From Mesostigma viride (Eukaryota > Streptophyta > Mesostigmatophyceae > Mesostigmatales > Mesostigmataceae), in contig RPFO01000164.1 in the NCBI GenBank assembly GCA_009746045.1, forward strand, positions 3,516,026 through 3,580,025: a stretch of DNA of 64,000 nucleotides. Direction: 5' to 3'. Shown piece after piece: positions 11,601 to 22,974 of the stretch (the first letter of the stretch is position 1; the number at the start of each line of letters is the position of its first letter). The translations under genes were made by a program, and so were the position numbers. The notes under the pieces were generated by a model. It ran no database searches. It saw only the letters and a list, made by a program, of their open reading frames with translations, and was not told the DNA's origin.

Positions 11601-14600
11601 ACTACAACCGGAACCTTCCCTACACCATGGGGGAGGCCAGCACTGGTGGTGGCGGTGGTGGCGCCAGCCGTGCCTTTTCCAGCAGCGGCGGGGGGGGCCG
11701 ACTGCCTGCCACCCACCAACGAGGCATGCATGCCCCTCATAATGAGTTTGCGGGTACGGGGGGACAAGGGGATGGGGAGGGAGCGGCGGGCAGTGTTGCC
11801 GTGCCAGCCATGCCGCCCAGGATGGTTTCTTCTCTGGGTGCGGGTGCAGGTGCTGGGGTGCTTGGCGCGGTATCTGCTGCCCCCCGCCTCATCATCGTGG
11901 ACGCACCGAACGTGGCCATGCGTCACGGGTTGAAGAAGAAGTTCAGTTGCCGTGGCATCCAGATCGCGGTCGAGTACTGGCGCAGCCGCGGGATCCAGGC
12001 AGGTTTTGGGCAGGGTGGTGGTGGGATGATAGGAGACAGGCAGGTTGCGGCTGTCGCTGTGGGAATGGCCAAGTCTATGGTGGGGTGAGCGACCGCTCTT
12101 GTTCTCTGTCCATCATGCGGGATGCAAGCGGGCTGCGAACAGGTTGTTGGTGGGGATGACGGGAACGTGCATGGTTATGCTGGTATGGCTGTTAGCAATG
12201 GCTTCGCTGTCATCCCTTGGTCACGGGTGGGTCAGCCTTGAACCATTATTGTCACGTTCGTGTCTGAACATCCAACGTGCATGCACTATGCAAAATCGGT
12301 CGCACGTCACATGGGCGTCACATGGGGGCATTGGTTTCCGCGGTCATCCCTGGGCTTGCACGCATGTGTGTGCGGCACTTTGATGCACGCGTGCGCTGCC
12401 TTTTGATGTGCGCGTGCATGCGCACATGGGAAACTTGTTGCTCGGGTTGACGCTCGGGTTGCCTGGTTCGCGCTGGCCAGTTGTTCTCTTGTTGCCTTCT
12501 TGCTGGCGAGCTTGTCTACACGAGAGTAGATGCCAGCCAAGGAGGAATCCCTGTGTCGCACGGCCACTGGGAAGGCCCTCAGGGTTGCTGTAATCCTTCC
12601 GTGACATAGCTGTCGAGGCAGTTGTAATCAGCTGGCTGTTTCCTTTCCCTCCTCTGCCCATATCACTCTTTCCCCGCCTCCTGCCTATTGCCATTATCTC
12701 GCGCCAATCGCCCTCATATAGGAAGAAAAATACTATCTCGGCCTCTTCCTTCATTGCCCTAATACCATGGTCCTCTTTTCTCTTCCCTCGCTCGCTTCTA
12801 GTAGAGACAGCGTGTGCCCGTAGCGGTCTAGGTCTTTGCCCCCGTCATCACCCTGCCAATCACGGCACCCATCGAGCCAACTACCAGGCCCTCACCTGTG
12901 GTTTGCTCGCCGGCATGCTGGCTATCCTCTCCCCTCCCCCTCCCCCCTCCCGCCCCCCTTCCCCCCACCCTCCCCGTTCCCCTCCTCCCTCCCAGGCGCT
13001 GGGCTTCCTTCCCGACTACTACCTCGACTATGACGCGGTGGGCGGGTGGAAGAGCGCTGCACGGCTGGGCATGGCTGTCAAGCAGAGCCGCATCCCCGAC
13101 AGCATCGCGCTGCTGCAGCAGATGGTGGACGAAGGTGTGCTGATACTGACGCCGCCACAGGACTACGACGACTCCTACTGCATCAGGTGTGCTTGAGCGC
13201 ATCGCTGCCTTCTCACAGCGCTGCTTTGTTACGGTGACGCCTTTGTCACCGTGATGTCTTTCCCGCGATGATGCAGGGCAAACTTTGTGCACCCGTTGAT
13301 GCTTGGTGCTTCCCTATTTCATTGACTTTCTACCCAGTGTGAAGCGAGAAGGGGTCAGGATGCCGTCGCCCTTGTTTTGACGGTGCTGCGGGGGATAGGG
13401 TTCAGGATGCCATCGCCCTTGTTTTGACGGTGCTGCGGGGGATAGGGGTCAGGATGCCATCGCCCTTGTTTTGACGGTGCTGCGGGGGATAGGGGTCAGG
13501 ATGCCATCGCCCTTGTTTTGACGGTGCTGCGGGGGATAGGGGTCAGGATGCCATCGCCCTTGTTTTGACGGTGCTGCGGGGGATAGGGGTCAGGATGTCA
13601 TCGCCCTTGTTTTGACGGTGCTGCGGGGGATAGGGGTCAGGATGCCATCGCCCTTGTTTTGACGGTGCTGCGGGGGATAGGGGTCAGGATGTCATCGCCC
13701 TTGTTTTGACGGTGCTGCGGGGGATAGGGGTCAGGATGCCATCGCCCTTGTTTTGACGGTGCTGCGGGGGATAGGGGTCAGGATGTCATCGCCCTTGTTT
13801 TGACGGTGCTGCGGGGGATAGGGGTCAGGATGCCATCGCCCTTGTTTTGACGGTGCTGCGGGGGATAGGGGTCAGGATGTCATCGCCCTTGTTTTGACGG
13901 TGCTGCGGGGGATATTGGTTGCACTCATGCTCATAGCTCCCCTCTTTGTCGATGTTGTCTTAGACACGTAACATAGTCTGTGTAGAATTTCGCTAGGGTT
14001 TGGACATGTGGATGTTGGCACAGGTCGGACTGGTCTGCCAGGTTTGTGGCTCACTGTAACGCACAAACCGACAAGTCCCACGCTTCGCGCCGAGATTCTG
14101 TTACAAACTTGAGTTTTCAATCTGACATGACACCCTGGAGCATGCCCAGCGTCGCAGCTATTCTTTGAAACCAAACCGCATGCTGTGTCCTACGTGACTA
14201 AGGGGAAGCGCACTCGGGTTGTTCCCGTCCTATTTTTAGTTCCTCGGGTGTCCGACATGAATTCTAGTTACGATTTCTTGATGCCACGTTCCAGACACCA
14301 ACACCCTTGATCCATCAATCCACACTCTTGCCCCCGCGGCTATTGCTCCCCGGTTGCTGTCCCCCCCGTCGCTACTGCTGCACTGGCGCGCTCTCTACTG
14401 TGTCCGCCTTTGTCTTAAAGACTTGGATCTCTGCCCTCCCACTGGGATATCTCTGCGCGCTCTCCTCATCTTTCTACCCGTCTGCTCCATGCACGGGCCC
14501 GCGTTGGATGTCTGCTGTTTGCACTTGGCTCCTGCCCCACCTACTGGCACCCACCACCGCCGCCACCAGCTACGCACGCGCCCACGGCGCCTGCATCGTG

Positions 14601-14753
14601 ACGAATGACCGCTACTGGGACAACGTGGACAAGGCGGGGGGCGGGTCGCAGCGGCGCGACGTGCTGGCGTGGATCCGCTCGCACTGCATATCGTACACGT
14701 TTGTGCGCGACGAGTTCCTGCCCAACCCAGACTTCGTGTTCCCTCCGGACTAG
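2669..14753 (+). CDS. EST1/SMG7-like protein fused to a Regnase-type NYN ribonuclease domain (8 exons)
   Basis: Exons: 2669-3548, 4926-5134, 6468-6790, 7294-8415, 9621-9779, 11050-11998, 12996-13186 and 14570-14753. Phases agree at all seven joins and give 1,338 residues. Residues about 150-480 match the EST1/SMG7 14-3-3-like and TPR region: LCMGDLARYQ, then YLRALQLDPMHGKPHNQLAVLASYE, split here as GDLARYQ and NQLAVLASY, then SVYRYFRAMM and LLALFEKNRD across the exon 2/3 join. The following helical region, with LPEDAELAGFLP in exon 5, continues the family. Residues about 1178-1335 are a Zc3h12a-like NYN nuclease: VDAPNVAMRHG (D1182), FSCRGIQIAVEYW, PPQDYDDSYC (D1272, D1273) and VTNDRYW (D1291). 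All four metal-binding acids are present, so RNA cleavage is likely. No CCCH zinc finger follows. Family knowledge suggests a role in mRNA surveillance. Intron 6 needs a GC donor. The start is the first ATG in a good context. Confidence 0.85.
3828..4016 (+). repeat. 38-bp minisatellite, five units, in intron 1
   Basis: Five nearly identical 38-bp units built around CGGTGGTCTGGTTTATGC and ending in an ATATATAA-like join. It lies inside the first intron of the SMG7/NYN gene and has no similarity to that gene's exons. Confidence 0.95.
4618..4812 (+). repeat. 19-bp minisatellite, about ten units, in intron 1
   Basis: Repeats of TATCTCCTCTAGTTGTCTA with TATG/TATC and AAATGTTTA variants, ending about 110 bases before the exon 2 acceptor at 4925. 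The unit is pyrimidine-rich and may act as an extended polypyrimidine tract. Confidence 0.95.
5195..5905 (+). repeat. Degenerate repeats of the exon 2 donor region in intron 2
   Basis: Units of roughly 100 bases near 5203, 5311, 5419, 5523 and 5859 each carry a version of GCTGGC-TCGTACGAGG-GGA-GA-T-TGAGG-GGGT. That is the last 35 bases of exon 2 plus its donor. The copy at 5859-5895 is closest and keeps TGAGGTGGGT. Between units lies a shared linker around AATCAAACGGTTGAATAGG. Two further weaker copies may lie near 5655 and 5775. Confidence 0.75.
7001..7180 (+). repeat. 81-bp tandem repeat, about 2.3 units, in intron 3
   Basis: Two units starting TTTGGAGAA at 7011 and 7092, each holding CTCCAGTCCCACGTTTG and CCTTGTCCTCTATCTGGCGC, with a partial third unit. 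Intronic in the SMG7/NYN gene. Confidence 0.9.
8408..8615 (+). repeat. 22-bp tandem array copying the exon 4 5' splice site
   Basis: The array begins at the exon 4/intron 4 junction itself (GATTGG/GTACGTG). It repeats about nine times as GAT(T)GGGTATGTGTGGCCA, so each unit contains a plausible GTATGTG donor. Unit length is 21-22 bp, so use of a later donor would shift the frame; in-frame read-through meets a stop in the second unit. Confidence 0.9.
9764..9885 (+). repeat. Degenerate copies of the exon 5 donor in intron 5
   Basis: The exon end and donor (ACGCCGCAGGCGAC/GTGAGTTTATTTTAG) recur downstream as ACGCCGC/GTGAGTTTTGTAA, then ACGCGGC/ATGAGTATGTAG, then GCATGCCAA/GTGAGTCTATTAG. That is four copies in about 120 bases with increasing divergence. 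Confidence 0.6.
13350..13912 (+). repeat. 47-bp minisatellite, twelve units, in intron 7
   Basis: Units run GGGGATAGGGGTCAGGATG then YCATCGCCCTTGTTTTGACG and GTGCTGCG. The first unit has CCG where later ones have CCA or TCA. Units 6 to 12 alternate strictly T,C,T,C,T,C,T at one position, so the recent amplification unit was a 94-bp dimer. Confidence 0.95.
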
Positions 14754-17700
14754 GGGGGGCGGGCGGGGCGGGCTGCACTGGGCCTACGGCTTCGCGTGGG
14801 GGGTGGATTGTCAACCTGTTGGCATGAGCAGGGTTTAAGCAGGACCAGAGATGGCAGGCTAGACCAGGCAGGACGGACCAGGCAAGCTGGACTAGGTGAT
14901 CTGGACTAGGCATTGGCAGAGGCCAGCCACAACGCGACCTCCCCCCCACAGAGCAGGGGGGTCGTTAGCCGCTTTCTGGCATTGGCCATCCTGGTTTGGC
15001 CAGTGGGAGTACGCAAGTTGGAGGGGGCGAGTGGGCCAGTGGGGCTCGCGAGCAAAAGGAACCTGACATGATGGCGCGCCTTCCACCATCGCACGCCGTG
15101 GTGTAAGTGATGGATGGAATTCGCCGAGGGACGGGCCCACACTGCCTCAGCTGCCCCCCTCCCCCCCCGCCCTCCCAGGAACATGGAAGCGGACCCCTTG
15201 TAAAGAAAAGTTGGCCCTTGCGAAGCCTAGCCCAGGTTTGAGGGCGCTGTGGAGCGTGCATGGGACAAACTGTCGGTTCAACCTTGGAACGAGTAATGGT
15301 GCGAGGTGACCGACTCCATGGCAAGGAAGAGGTGTGGCAGAAAACTGGCCGGTCCTGCACATGTGGTCAGCTTGTGTCACACTCAAGCGGCTCTTGCGGA
15401 CGCTGTCGCCCGGTTGGCTGGGCAGGGGGTGTGGCGGCTACAGCTCTTCCCAAGCAGTCGTGGACACGACTTTCCCCAAGCAGTCATGCGCACAAGAGAG
15501 CCAGGCAAGAACGGGCAATGGCCTCCCGTCTGGCAGGCGCAGTCATGCCCGCCATGCCTGTTGCCTGTTGCCAACGGGAAGCAAGGGCGGAGGGACTTGT
15601 CAGAATGCTTGCAACCGTTTGGGTCTGCTGCCATGTGGCGATCCTTGGAAACTGCCCGTTGGCGCTGGTCATGCGAGAGCAGCACACGGGGGCATGAGGC
15701 ATGATATAGTTTTGGCAGCGTCCTTAGGCCATGAATGTCGTATAATTATCCCCCTTCTACAAACTAGCGGGATTTAGTCTGGCCTGCCGGCAGCTGAAGT
15801 CAAGTGGCGCGGTGACTTTAAGCTCCATGCCCCCTTTGGGGGGAGGGGGGAAGGAGTGTTGGGTCAGTTTAGCCGGTCAGTTTAGCCCCCCCCCCCTCGG
15901 GGTTTCTCAGATGGGGAAGAAAGGGAGAAAGTCCCATGGCTTTGTCGGATACCACACACAGCCGCTTTGCTGGCCGTTTTTTTCCAAGCAAGCTCCCAGG
16001 GTGAGATGGCCAGGGATGCCATGGGAACAAGACATTCATTTCGGACGCCATCGAGATGTATCGGGAGTTGGGCAGCGTCCCTTACTTCGCCCTTGTTGCA
16101 GCTCCGGAAGTTCACATGTGCGTGGCCCAACTGGGTTACCTGTCCCCCCGTTTGCTTCACTTCCTTGAGGGGTGGGGGGGGTGAAGAATGGGTAGCAAAG
16201 CCACGAGCAGCACACTGGTGATTGCCACGGGTGATAGCACTGGCAGCGACGCCGCTGCAGCTAGCATTATACAGAGTTCTGCCTGATGTGAAAGGGTCAG
16301 CGAGGTCTGTGCCCTCACATGTCGTGTGGAACGGTGGTGGCGGTGGTGGTGTGTAGAACGGGCAGGGACTTGTTCTTGGAAAGGACACCTGGGAAGGCAG
16401 AACGGCTCTTCTGTACCTGGTAGCATAGAGTGTTTTCGTTAATCAATTCGTCACAGAGTGTCATCTGGCGTCGCGCAAGGGCAGCAGCTGTCCCGGGAGC
16501 GATGCCGCATGGTTGCTTGCCATGGGGTCACTTTGTAAGTGGCATGTGCAGACAGCTTCCTGCCTGGAATGGACATCGAGCGTGGATGGTGGTGGGAGGG
16601 GGGGGGGGGGGGGGGGGGAGCATGCACCTTGGGAAGGTGCAGGCTTGCTGTCTCTTTGAGTTCCGGTCTGAGAGACTTTCCTTGTGAGCTGGCGGGCGTG
16701 CCAAGATCCTCGGATGCTGCCATCCTTGGTGTGCTGGCATGATGGACACCCTTGGTGTGCTGGCATGATGGACACCCTTACAACGCGCATCAACGTTCGA
16801 CCAGTGTCGAGGTATGCAAGGTTTTGATAACGGCTCTACTTGTCTTCATTACGTTACGGCTTCCTTTATCAGCTGACAAAGTGAAGTAATCGTATGCTGC
16901 AAGGTTTTGGTAACGGCTCTACTTGTCTTCATTACGTTACGGCTTCCTTTATCAGCTGACAAAGTGAAGTAATCGTATGCTGCAAGGTTGTGGTAACGGC
17001 TCTACTTGTCTTCATTACGTTACGGCTTCCTTCATCAGCTGACAAAGTGAAGTAATCGTATGCTGCACCGGTGCCCCTCTGTGTGTCGAATAGATGCATG
17101 GGGGGCCAAGGCTTGTGGATGACACGGGGAGGGTCCCAGCTCTACGCTAGACGTTGATTCTTTAGGCATTCACCACAGGCAGTGAAACTGCACACCCGAG
17201 TTCGCGGCTTGATGATGATGGCACAATGGCATGCAGATGTGCACAAGTAGTTCTTTATGATAATTAATTGCACTGCTCTCTTGCCTGGGACCTGACCCTC
17301 TTATTCTCGGCTGCGCTCTGTCAGATGCCGGTGTGGATGCCGTGGCAAGGCATGGCTGTGCTGCTTGATTCTTGGACTCCTTGTATAGTGCTGCTCTCGG
17401 TGTAACCAACTTGGGCATGTGGGCGGGGGGGTCTTGATGTCTGTTGCCAGACAAGCGTAGCTTGGTGTACCCTGGATGCGTTTTGACGCCTCTGTGCTTG
17501 CTACTTGTAACAAGACCGGCCGCCTATTTTGGTACCCAGCCCTGTGTGATCGCTGTGCAAGCGTGTGTTTGTCTTGCATTGTTGAAGGATCTAGATGTTT
17601 GCTCTGTGAAAGGATCCAGCGACTGCTGCTAGAAACCATTTTTAGCTCCCATATTTTCTGGCCTTTCACCCTTGCCTCATCTAACAATACTTTGCTTATT

Positions 17701-18959
17701 TATTTTGCTTTCCCACTCCCGCAACCCAGACTAATAGTCCTCTCATTTATCTCGCCTGCCACAGTCAGGAGCGCTCCCAGCCCAAATAAATAGTATGGCT
17801 GACTGGTGCCACAACTGACACAGGCGAATGGTGGTATTGCATGGCTATGTCGCGCCGGTGATGCAGGAAAAGATTTCAAGCCTGCTGCAGCAAGGTCCTG
17901 AAGGCTAAAGAGCAGCTACCAAGCTACTCTGAGCCGCTACTGAGGAGGGTGCCTGTTGTAAAAGGTGCGAAATGGGGGAAAGAGCACCGTGGCCAATTTT
18001 AAGCTGCAATAGGGCAAGGATAGCCGCGGGCATGTGGGTGTGGTGGTGAGATGGCGTGGTGTGAGGTAGTTTAATCTGAGTTGGCTTGCTGTTGGGCCTT
18101 ACCTAGGCTGTCAGGGGCAGCTGTGGCGTTTTGATATGGGAGGGCAGCTAGCTAGCTAGTACCTCATGGTGCACCTAGTTTGGGTTATGCGACAGGAAGC
18201 TGACTCCAAATAGAGTTGGGTTATTCACCTATATCAATCAGTCCAAGTCCTGTAATTCGTCAACATTTCTGAAATTCAATAGGTAGATTAAGAGGCTGGC
18301 TGGGAACGAGCTGTGCGGTATTGACATGAGTCTCCTAATTCTCCGTCCCTGCCACCTTGACAATTGTTTTCAGGCTGTCTTTGCAACTGATGAATACATG
18401 GCCGATGGTGAACGCTTGGTCGCTTGGTTAGACAACCGTGTTCATGTAAGTGAGCTGTAACATGATGCTTATTCTCTGGGTCAATCTATTTCTAGAGGAC
18501 TTGCCTAAACGTTGAAAAAAGGATATCAGGCCAATTGGCAATCCATAGCAGAAAACATCTTCTTGCACAGTTTCAGGGGGCCCAACGGCGTAGTTCCATC
18601 TTACTATGCTGATGTCAAGTTTGCGGTAGACTCGGACGAGTAAGGGGGAAGGAGGAGATGTGCAACTAGTACTGCGAGGTTACAGTGATTGCCTTGTCAC
18701 CATGTGGCATGCTGTTAGTCTACTACTGAGGAACTTGTGCACTGTGTCTCACCTGCAGGTGCCCTAAAATGTGTCATTGTTTTTGCCTTGGCTGCGTTCA
18801 GGAAGGCTGAGAGGCTGCCGGTGTCGCTGCGTCTCCGAACAAGAAGCCTTGCGGATGGGTATCAACTGGGCCTAAAACTGCTCTAGTGGCTACTCCCACA
18901 CTTTCCATCGTGAGCTGCTGTGGGGGACTGCACCGTCACCTGGCCAAAGGCTGTTGGAG
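14754..18959. other. No gene established; repeats and low-complexity DNA
   Basis: GC-rich DNA with many short overlapping frames and no recognisable domain. Visible structure includes poly-C and poly-G runs (15889-15897, about 16599-16618), a doubled 28-bp unit near 16725-16780 and the 83-bp triplet noted separately. The possible 3' end of the SMG7/NYN transcript includes a TGTAA signal near 15199. A 72-base open stretch at 18374-18445 has a good acceptor and a GTAAGTG donor, but no consistent partner exon. Confidence 0.4.
16816..17066 (+). repeat. 83-bp tandem repeat, three units
   Basis: Three almost identical units, each starting GCAAGGTT and containing TAACGGCTCTACTTGTC and AGCTGACAAAGTGAAGTAAT. 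Starts fall at 16816, 16899 and 16982. Non-coding and of unknown function. Confidence 0.95.
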
Positions 18960-20040
18960 GCTGCCGATTTCAACTGTTCCATTAAGACTGACCGGTGCAC
19001 AGCTCTTACGGCACCACACCACCATGCCCTTCACAGATAAGGGTCCGGCTAGGTTGGGTGCTCTCGCATGTTCATTATTGCAGCCGGGTACATAGTGATC
19101 CAGGCACACAAGCGATTTGTTAGCCTTGCGGGCGAAGAACCGGGCATGCTCATCAAGAACAGGAAAGAGCAAGGTGGTGATGAAGTCGGGTCTCCATTGG
19201 CAGAGCGTATCTATGCGGACGACACCACGCTCATTGCAGAACCAGCACATGTCGAGACACGGCTAGACTGCCTGGCGATAGAGGCCTGTGGTGGGCATGG
19301 AGATCAGCAAGAAGACGGAGGCCGCTGGCAGTTGGTCTTGCGGAGGCCCCCACCAGACCTCTTATCTCCTCGATGGCTCCGCCTTTCCTTGCCGGGAGCG
19401 GTTCATGCTCTTGGACTGCATCCTGCCTAAATCTGCCGACAACAGGGATGCTCAGATGGGCCTCGCCTCTCCACAGGTACGGAGCCCTGTGACGCAAGCT
19501 GCTGGGCAAGCTCGAGAAGCAGGACCTCACTAAGGACCTTGTCCAACCCCTTCTCACCTTCGGAGCGGAAATGTGGACGCTCACGGCTGAATCGGCTTCC
19601 AGGTTAGACGGCAAGGTCACGCGCTTGTTACGTTCACATTTTTCAGTCAATATTCCGACCGCGTGGGGCTGGGTGAGTTATACCTAGGCATGCCACACAT
19701 TAGTAACACTAATAGGAAAAGTATATTTCAAGTGGCAGGACACCTGGCCCGCACCAATCACCCGCACCAATCCAGTGGACACGTTGCGTGGCAGGCTGCG
19801 GTCTGGTCATCCTGGCCGTCACCTACTCATGCGGGGCGGCCCAGCCGAAGAAGCGTAGAAAGGGACCCCTCATGTTCCGGGATCAAATAGTGGCAGGCAC
19901 GGGGGAAGGGCTAGGCGTCTCAGGTATCTATGGGAAAAGATGCAGAACAAGCTGGCTTGGCATCAGTTAGTGGAGGCCAATACCCCCCCTGGACCCGGCA
20001 GGGAAGGCAAATGTCACCTAGCGACGTGGCCACTGTCATG
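18960..20040 (+). pseudogene. Degenerate LINE reverse-transcriptase fragment
   Basis: Contains the reverse-transcriptase motif YADDTTLIAE (tyrosine codon at 19212). Upstream is a FIIAAGYIVIQAHKR stretch matching the end of palm motif B. Further 3' are LLDGSAFPCRERFMLL, FGAEMWTL and VAGHLARTNHP, which match in order the C-terminal region of the better preserved LINE at 35845-38590 (LLDGTEVPFRDRFKLL, YGAEAWTL, VGHLARTSQ). Frameshifts and stops break it throughout, and both ends are missing, so it cannot be active. Confidence 0.75.
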
Positions 20041-20223
20041 CCAACCGGGGCCAGGGCTGCCCCCTAGACTAGACTAGACAATCAAAACCGGTTTTGTTAG
20101 TATAGGCTCTTTCTCATCGATCCCAGTCCTCCGTGGCTCCTTAACCTTTGTAATTTAATTACTTCATTAGTTATGCCTCAATGACTAACCGGGGTCTGGA
20201 TTTCAGGGGTCTTGCACGGAGTA

Positions 20224-22961
20224 TTAACCCGTGTTTTTTTTTTTAGAACGCAATATACTGCGTTGTAAGCTATGTATAGAACACGTCATAACATCAAGGG
20301 AAATTTTTTTTTCATAGTCATGTGTATACTTTCCTGAAAGCCCATAAGTCAAAGAATTTTTTGAGCTACTCAGACCTACAAAATGCTAATTCATTAGAGA
20401 GATACACTGGTTTGAATACAGGGGGGTCTGACCATGACCGCGATTTGTTGACCCTAGGTCACAAGTCATGTGCTTATTCACAAATGGCTCATGAAAAAAT
20501 TCTGGCTTCAGAGGTCGGTAGAAATAAGTGGAAAACAGGCAGAAACTAGGGAGAAACACGATATACTTATGCCTGCAAGCACTATTGAGCCGGTGGCAGA
20601 GGCCATTTCCAGGAAAATACAGCATACCGTAGCAATAGCCACGGTCACGCCTTACGCTATTTGCAGGCACCATCATGCCAGGAGCTACCCAATAAGTCTG
20701 CACACATCTCGGTTTAGCCGAGAGTCCGGGCGTTCGGAATGAATTAACATGTGTTGAGAAGTCGAAACACCATGGAAATACACAGCATGGTGCTGCAGCC
20801 GACCCGAGTCTTGCCGTAATAATATGTATGCCGGTTTCCAGGGTTTCCGCATGAAAGTTGGGTGAGAAACTGGAAAAAACTACGTTTCCTTTGCCCCAGT
20901 ACCTCAACAAACTCGTAGAAACCTAACTATCAACCTTTGAACGCATCATCATGGTCGTGCCACCCAACAGCCACTGAAATTCGCGCGAAAACTGGCGAGA
21001 TCTACCTGCCGCCATCGCCGCCGTCTTCATCTTCGTCCCGCAAAAATGCCTGATTTCAGTGGTACATGTTTGTTTGCAGCTGTCACAAAAAAATCCAAAA
21101 AATACCAGGATTTTTTCTTGAGTTCTACGGGGTGTAAGGAGGCCGTCCACCGAGTTTCAGACCAAAAATCTCGTATCTACTGTGTCTGCCACGTGTCAGA
21201 TTACAATGCGATACATCGCGTTCTAACCCTACAACGCGATGTATCGCGTTGTAAGCTTTTTTTAGAACGCGTATAGCACCTAAGGAAAATTTTTTTTTCA
21301 TGGTCATGTATACACTTTCCTGAAAGCCCATAAATCAAAGGATTTTTTGAGCTACTCAGACCTACAAAATGCTAATTCATTAGAGAGATACACTGGTTTG
21401 AATACAGGGGGGTCTGACCATGACCGCGATTTCTTGACCCTAGGTCACAAGTCATGTGCTTATTCACAAATGGTTCATGAAAAAAATCTGTCTTCTTGCA
21501 CGAGCTATGGGCAACATATGCAGGCTCTGTGAAACAAAACTCAGGCCCATTGGGCCACTGGAGCTATTTTTCATTAGCATCACAATTACAACGCAGTACA
21601 ACGCAGTGGGAAAAATGAGAGCCCTTCACAACATGACGCAGCGACACGAGCCCCATAAACGGGGCCATAGTGAGCTTGGAGGGTCAAAACGTTGAAAATA
21701 GGTGTTGTATAAGTAATACAGCATCAAACATGCATCAAACATCATGACTGGATGACCTAATATGACTGAATCAGGCAGCCATAGCCAAAGCATCATCCAC
21801 TCTCACAACGTGTTGAGCACATGCCTCATGGGAACGGAGGTGCTGGGTTTTCATTCCATAACGCCTGCAATACTGAAAGAAAGAGGCACGTGTAATGCAA
21901 GGCTTGGATAGGTTGAGTGATCCATGAGCTTACATATGCAGGCAAAGATGACGCTGGAATGCATGCTAGCAAATGGTGGCAAGATGCTAACAACTGACAC
22001 ATGATTATACACCATGATTATGGGCACCTAGCTGATCTTCTTGCACAATCAACGCAGTATAAACCATCAACATCCAATCCTCACGACATATGCACGGCTT
22101 GACGACGTATACAGCACCTAAATACTGCACAACTGCAACCTGCTATGGCTGACATGCAAGCAACGTCGAGTAGGATGGCGGTCTTAGAGAGGCTGGGCAG
22201 AGGTCGGTAGAAATAAGTGGAAAACAGGCAGAAACTAGGGAGAAACACGATATACTTATGCCTGCAAGCACTATTGAGCCGGTGGCAGAGGCCATTTCCA
22301 GGAAAATACAGCATACCGTAGCAATGGCCACGGTCACGCCTTACGCTATTTGCAGGCACCATCATGCCCGGAGCTACCCAATAAAAGTCTGCACAAATCT
22401 CGGTTTAGCCGAGAGTCCGGGCGTTCGGAATGAATAAACATGTGTTAAGAAGTCGAAACACCATGGAAATACCCAGCATGGTGCCGCAGCAGACCCGAGT
22501 CTTGACGTAATAATATGTATGCCGGTTTCCAGGGTTTCCGCATGAAAGTTGGGTGAGAAACTGGAAAAAACTACGTTTCCTTTGCCCCAGTACCTCAACA
22601 AACTCGTAGAAACCTAATTATCAACCTTTGAACGCATCATCATGGTCGTGCCACCCAACAGCCACTGAAATTCGCGCGAAAACTGGCGAGATCTACCTGC
22701 CGCCATCGCCGCCGTCTTCACCTTCGTCCCGCGAAAATGCCTGATTTCAGTGGTACATACTTGTTTGCAGCTGTCACAAAAAAAATACCAAAAATACCAG
22801 GATTTTTTCTTGAATTCTATGAGATGTTTCTGACCTATGTTGAAAGTTTCAGACCAAAAATCGCATGTTTAATAGGTTTGCCACGTGTCAGATTACAACG
22901 CGATACATCGCGTTCTAACCCTACAACGCGATGTATCGCGTTGTAAAAAAACACGGGTTAA
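20224..22961. mobile_element. TTAA-flanked inverted-repeat transposon, non-autonomous (copy 1)
   Basis: Left end reads TTAA/CCCGTGTTTTTTTT; right end reads AAAAAAACACGGG/TTAA. So it has an inverted terminus starting CCCGTG and a TTAA duplication, as in piggyBac-type elements. Sub-terminal palindromic blocks ACAACGCGATGTATCGCGTT recur near 21226-21252 and 22922-22945. The copy is composite. A deletion derivative (about 20228-21250) with only the left and right segments abuts a fuller copy (about 21251-22957) with a central segment. No transposase-length frame is present, so it depends on an enzyme in trans. The right flank continues into a block shared with the region starting 43004. Confidence 0.6.
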
Positions 22962-22974
22962 GGACCGTGGGTGG

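Noticed and set aside
12898-12995. Proline-rich extension upstream of exon 7
   Set aside because: It is the C-rich polypyrimidine tract of the acceptor at 12995; the NYN domain is continuous without it.
13350-13912. Possible CRISPR-like array
   Set aside because: The 47-bp units are contiguous with no unique spacers, and the locus is a eukaryotic intron; it is a minisatellite.
17476-17793. Cysteine-rich open frame resembling a zinc-binding domain
   Set aside because: Cysteine spacing fits no finger I recognise, and there is no splice or start context.
18374-18617. Two-exon coding fragment with good splice signals
   Set aside because: The first piece is open for 24 codons, but joining it in phase to the next acceptor (18576) reaches a stop within 12 codons; no homology seen.
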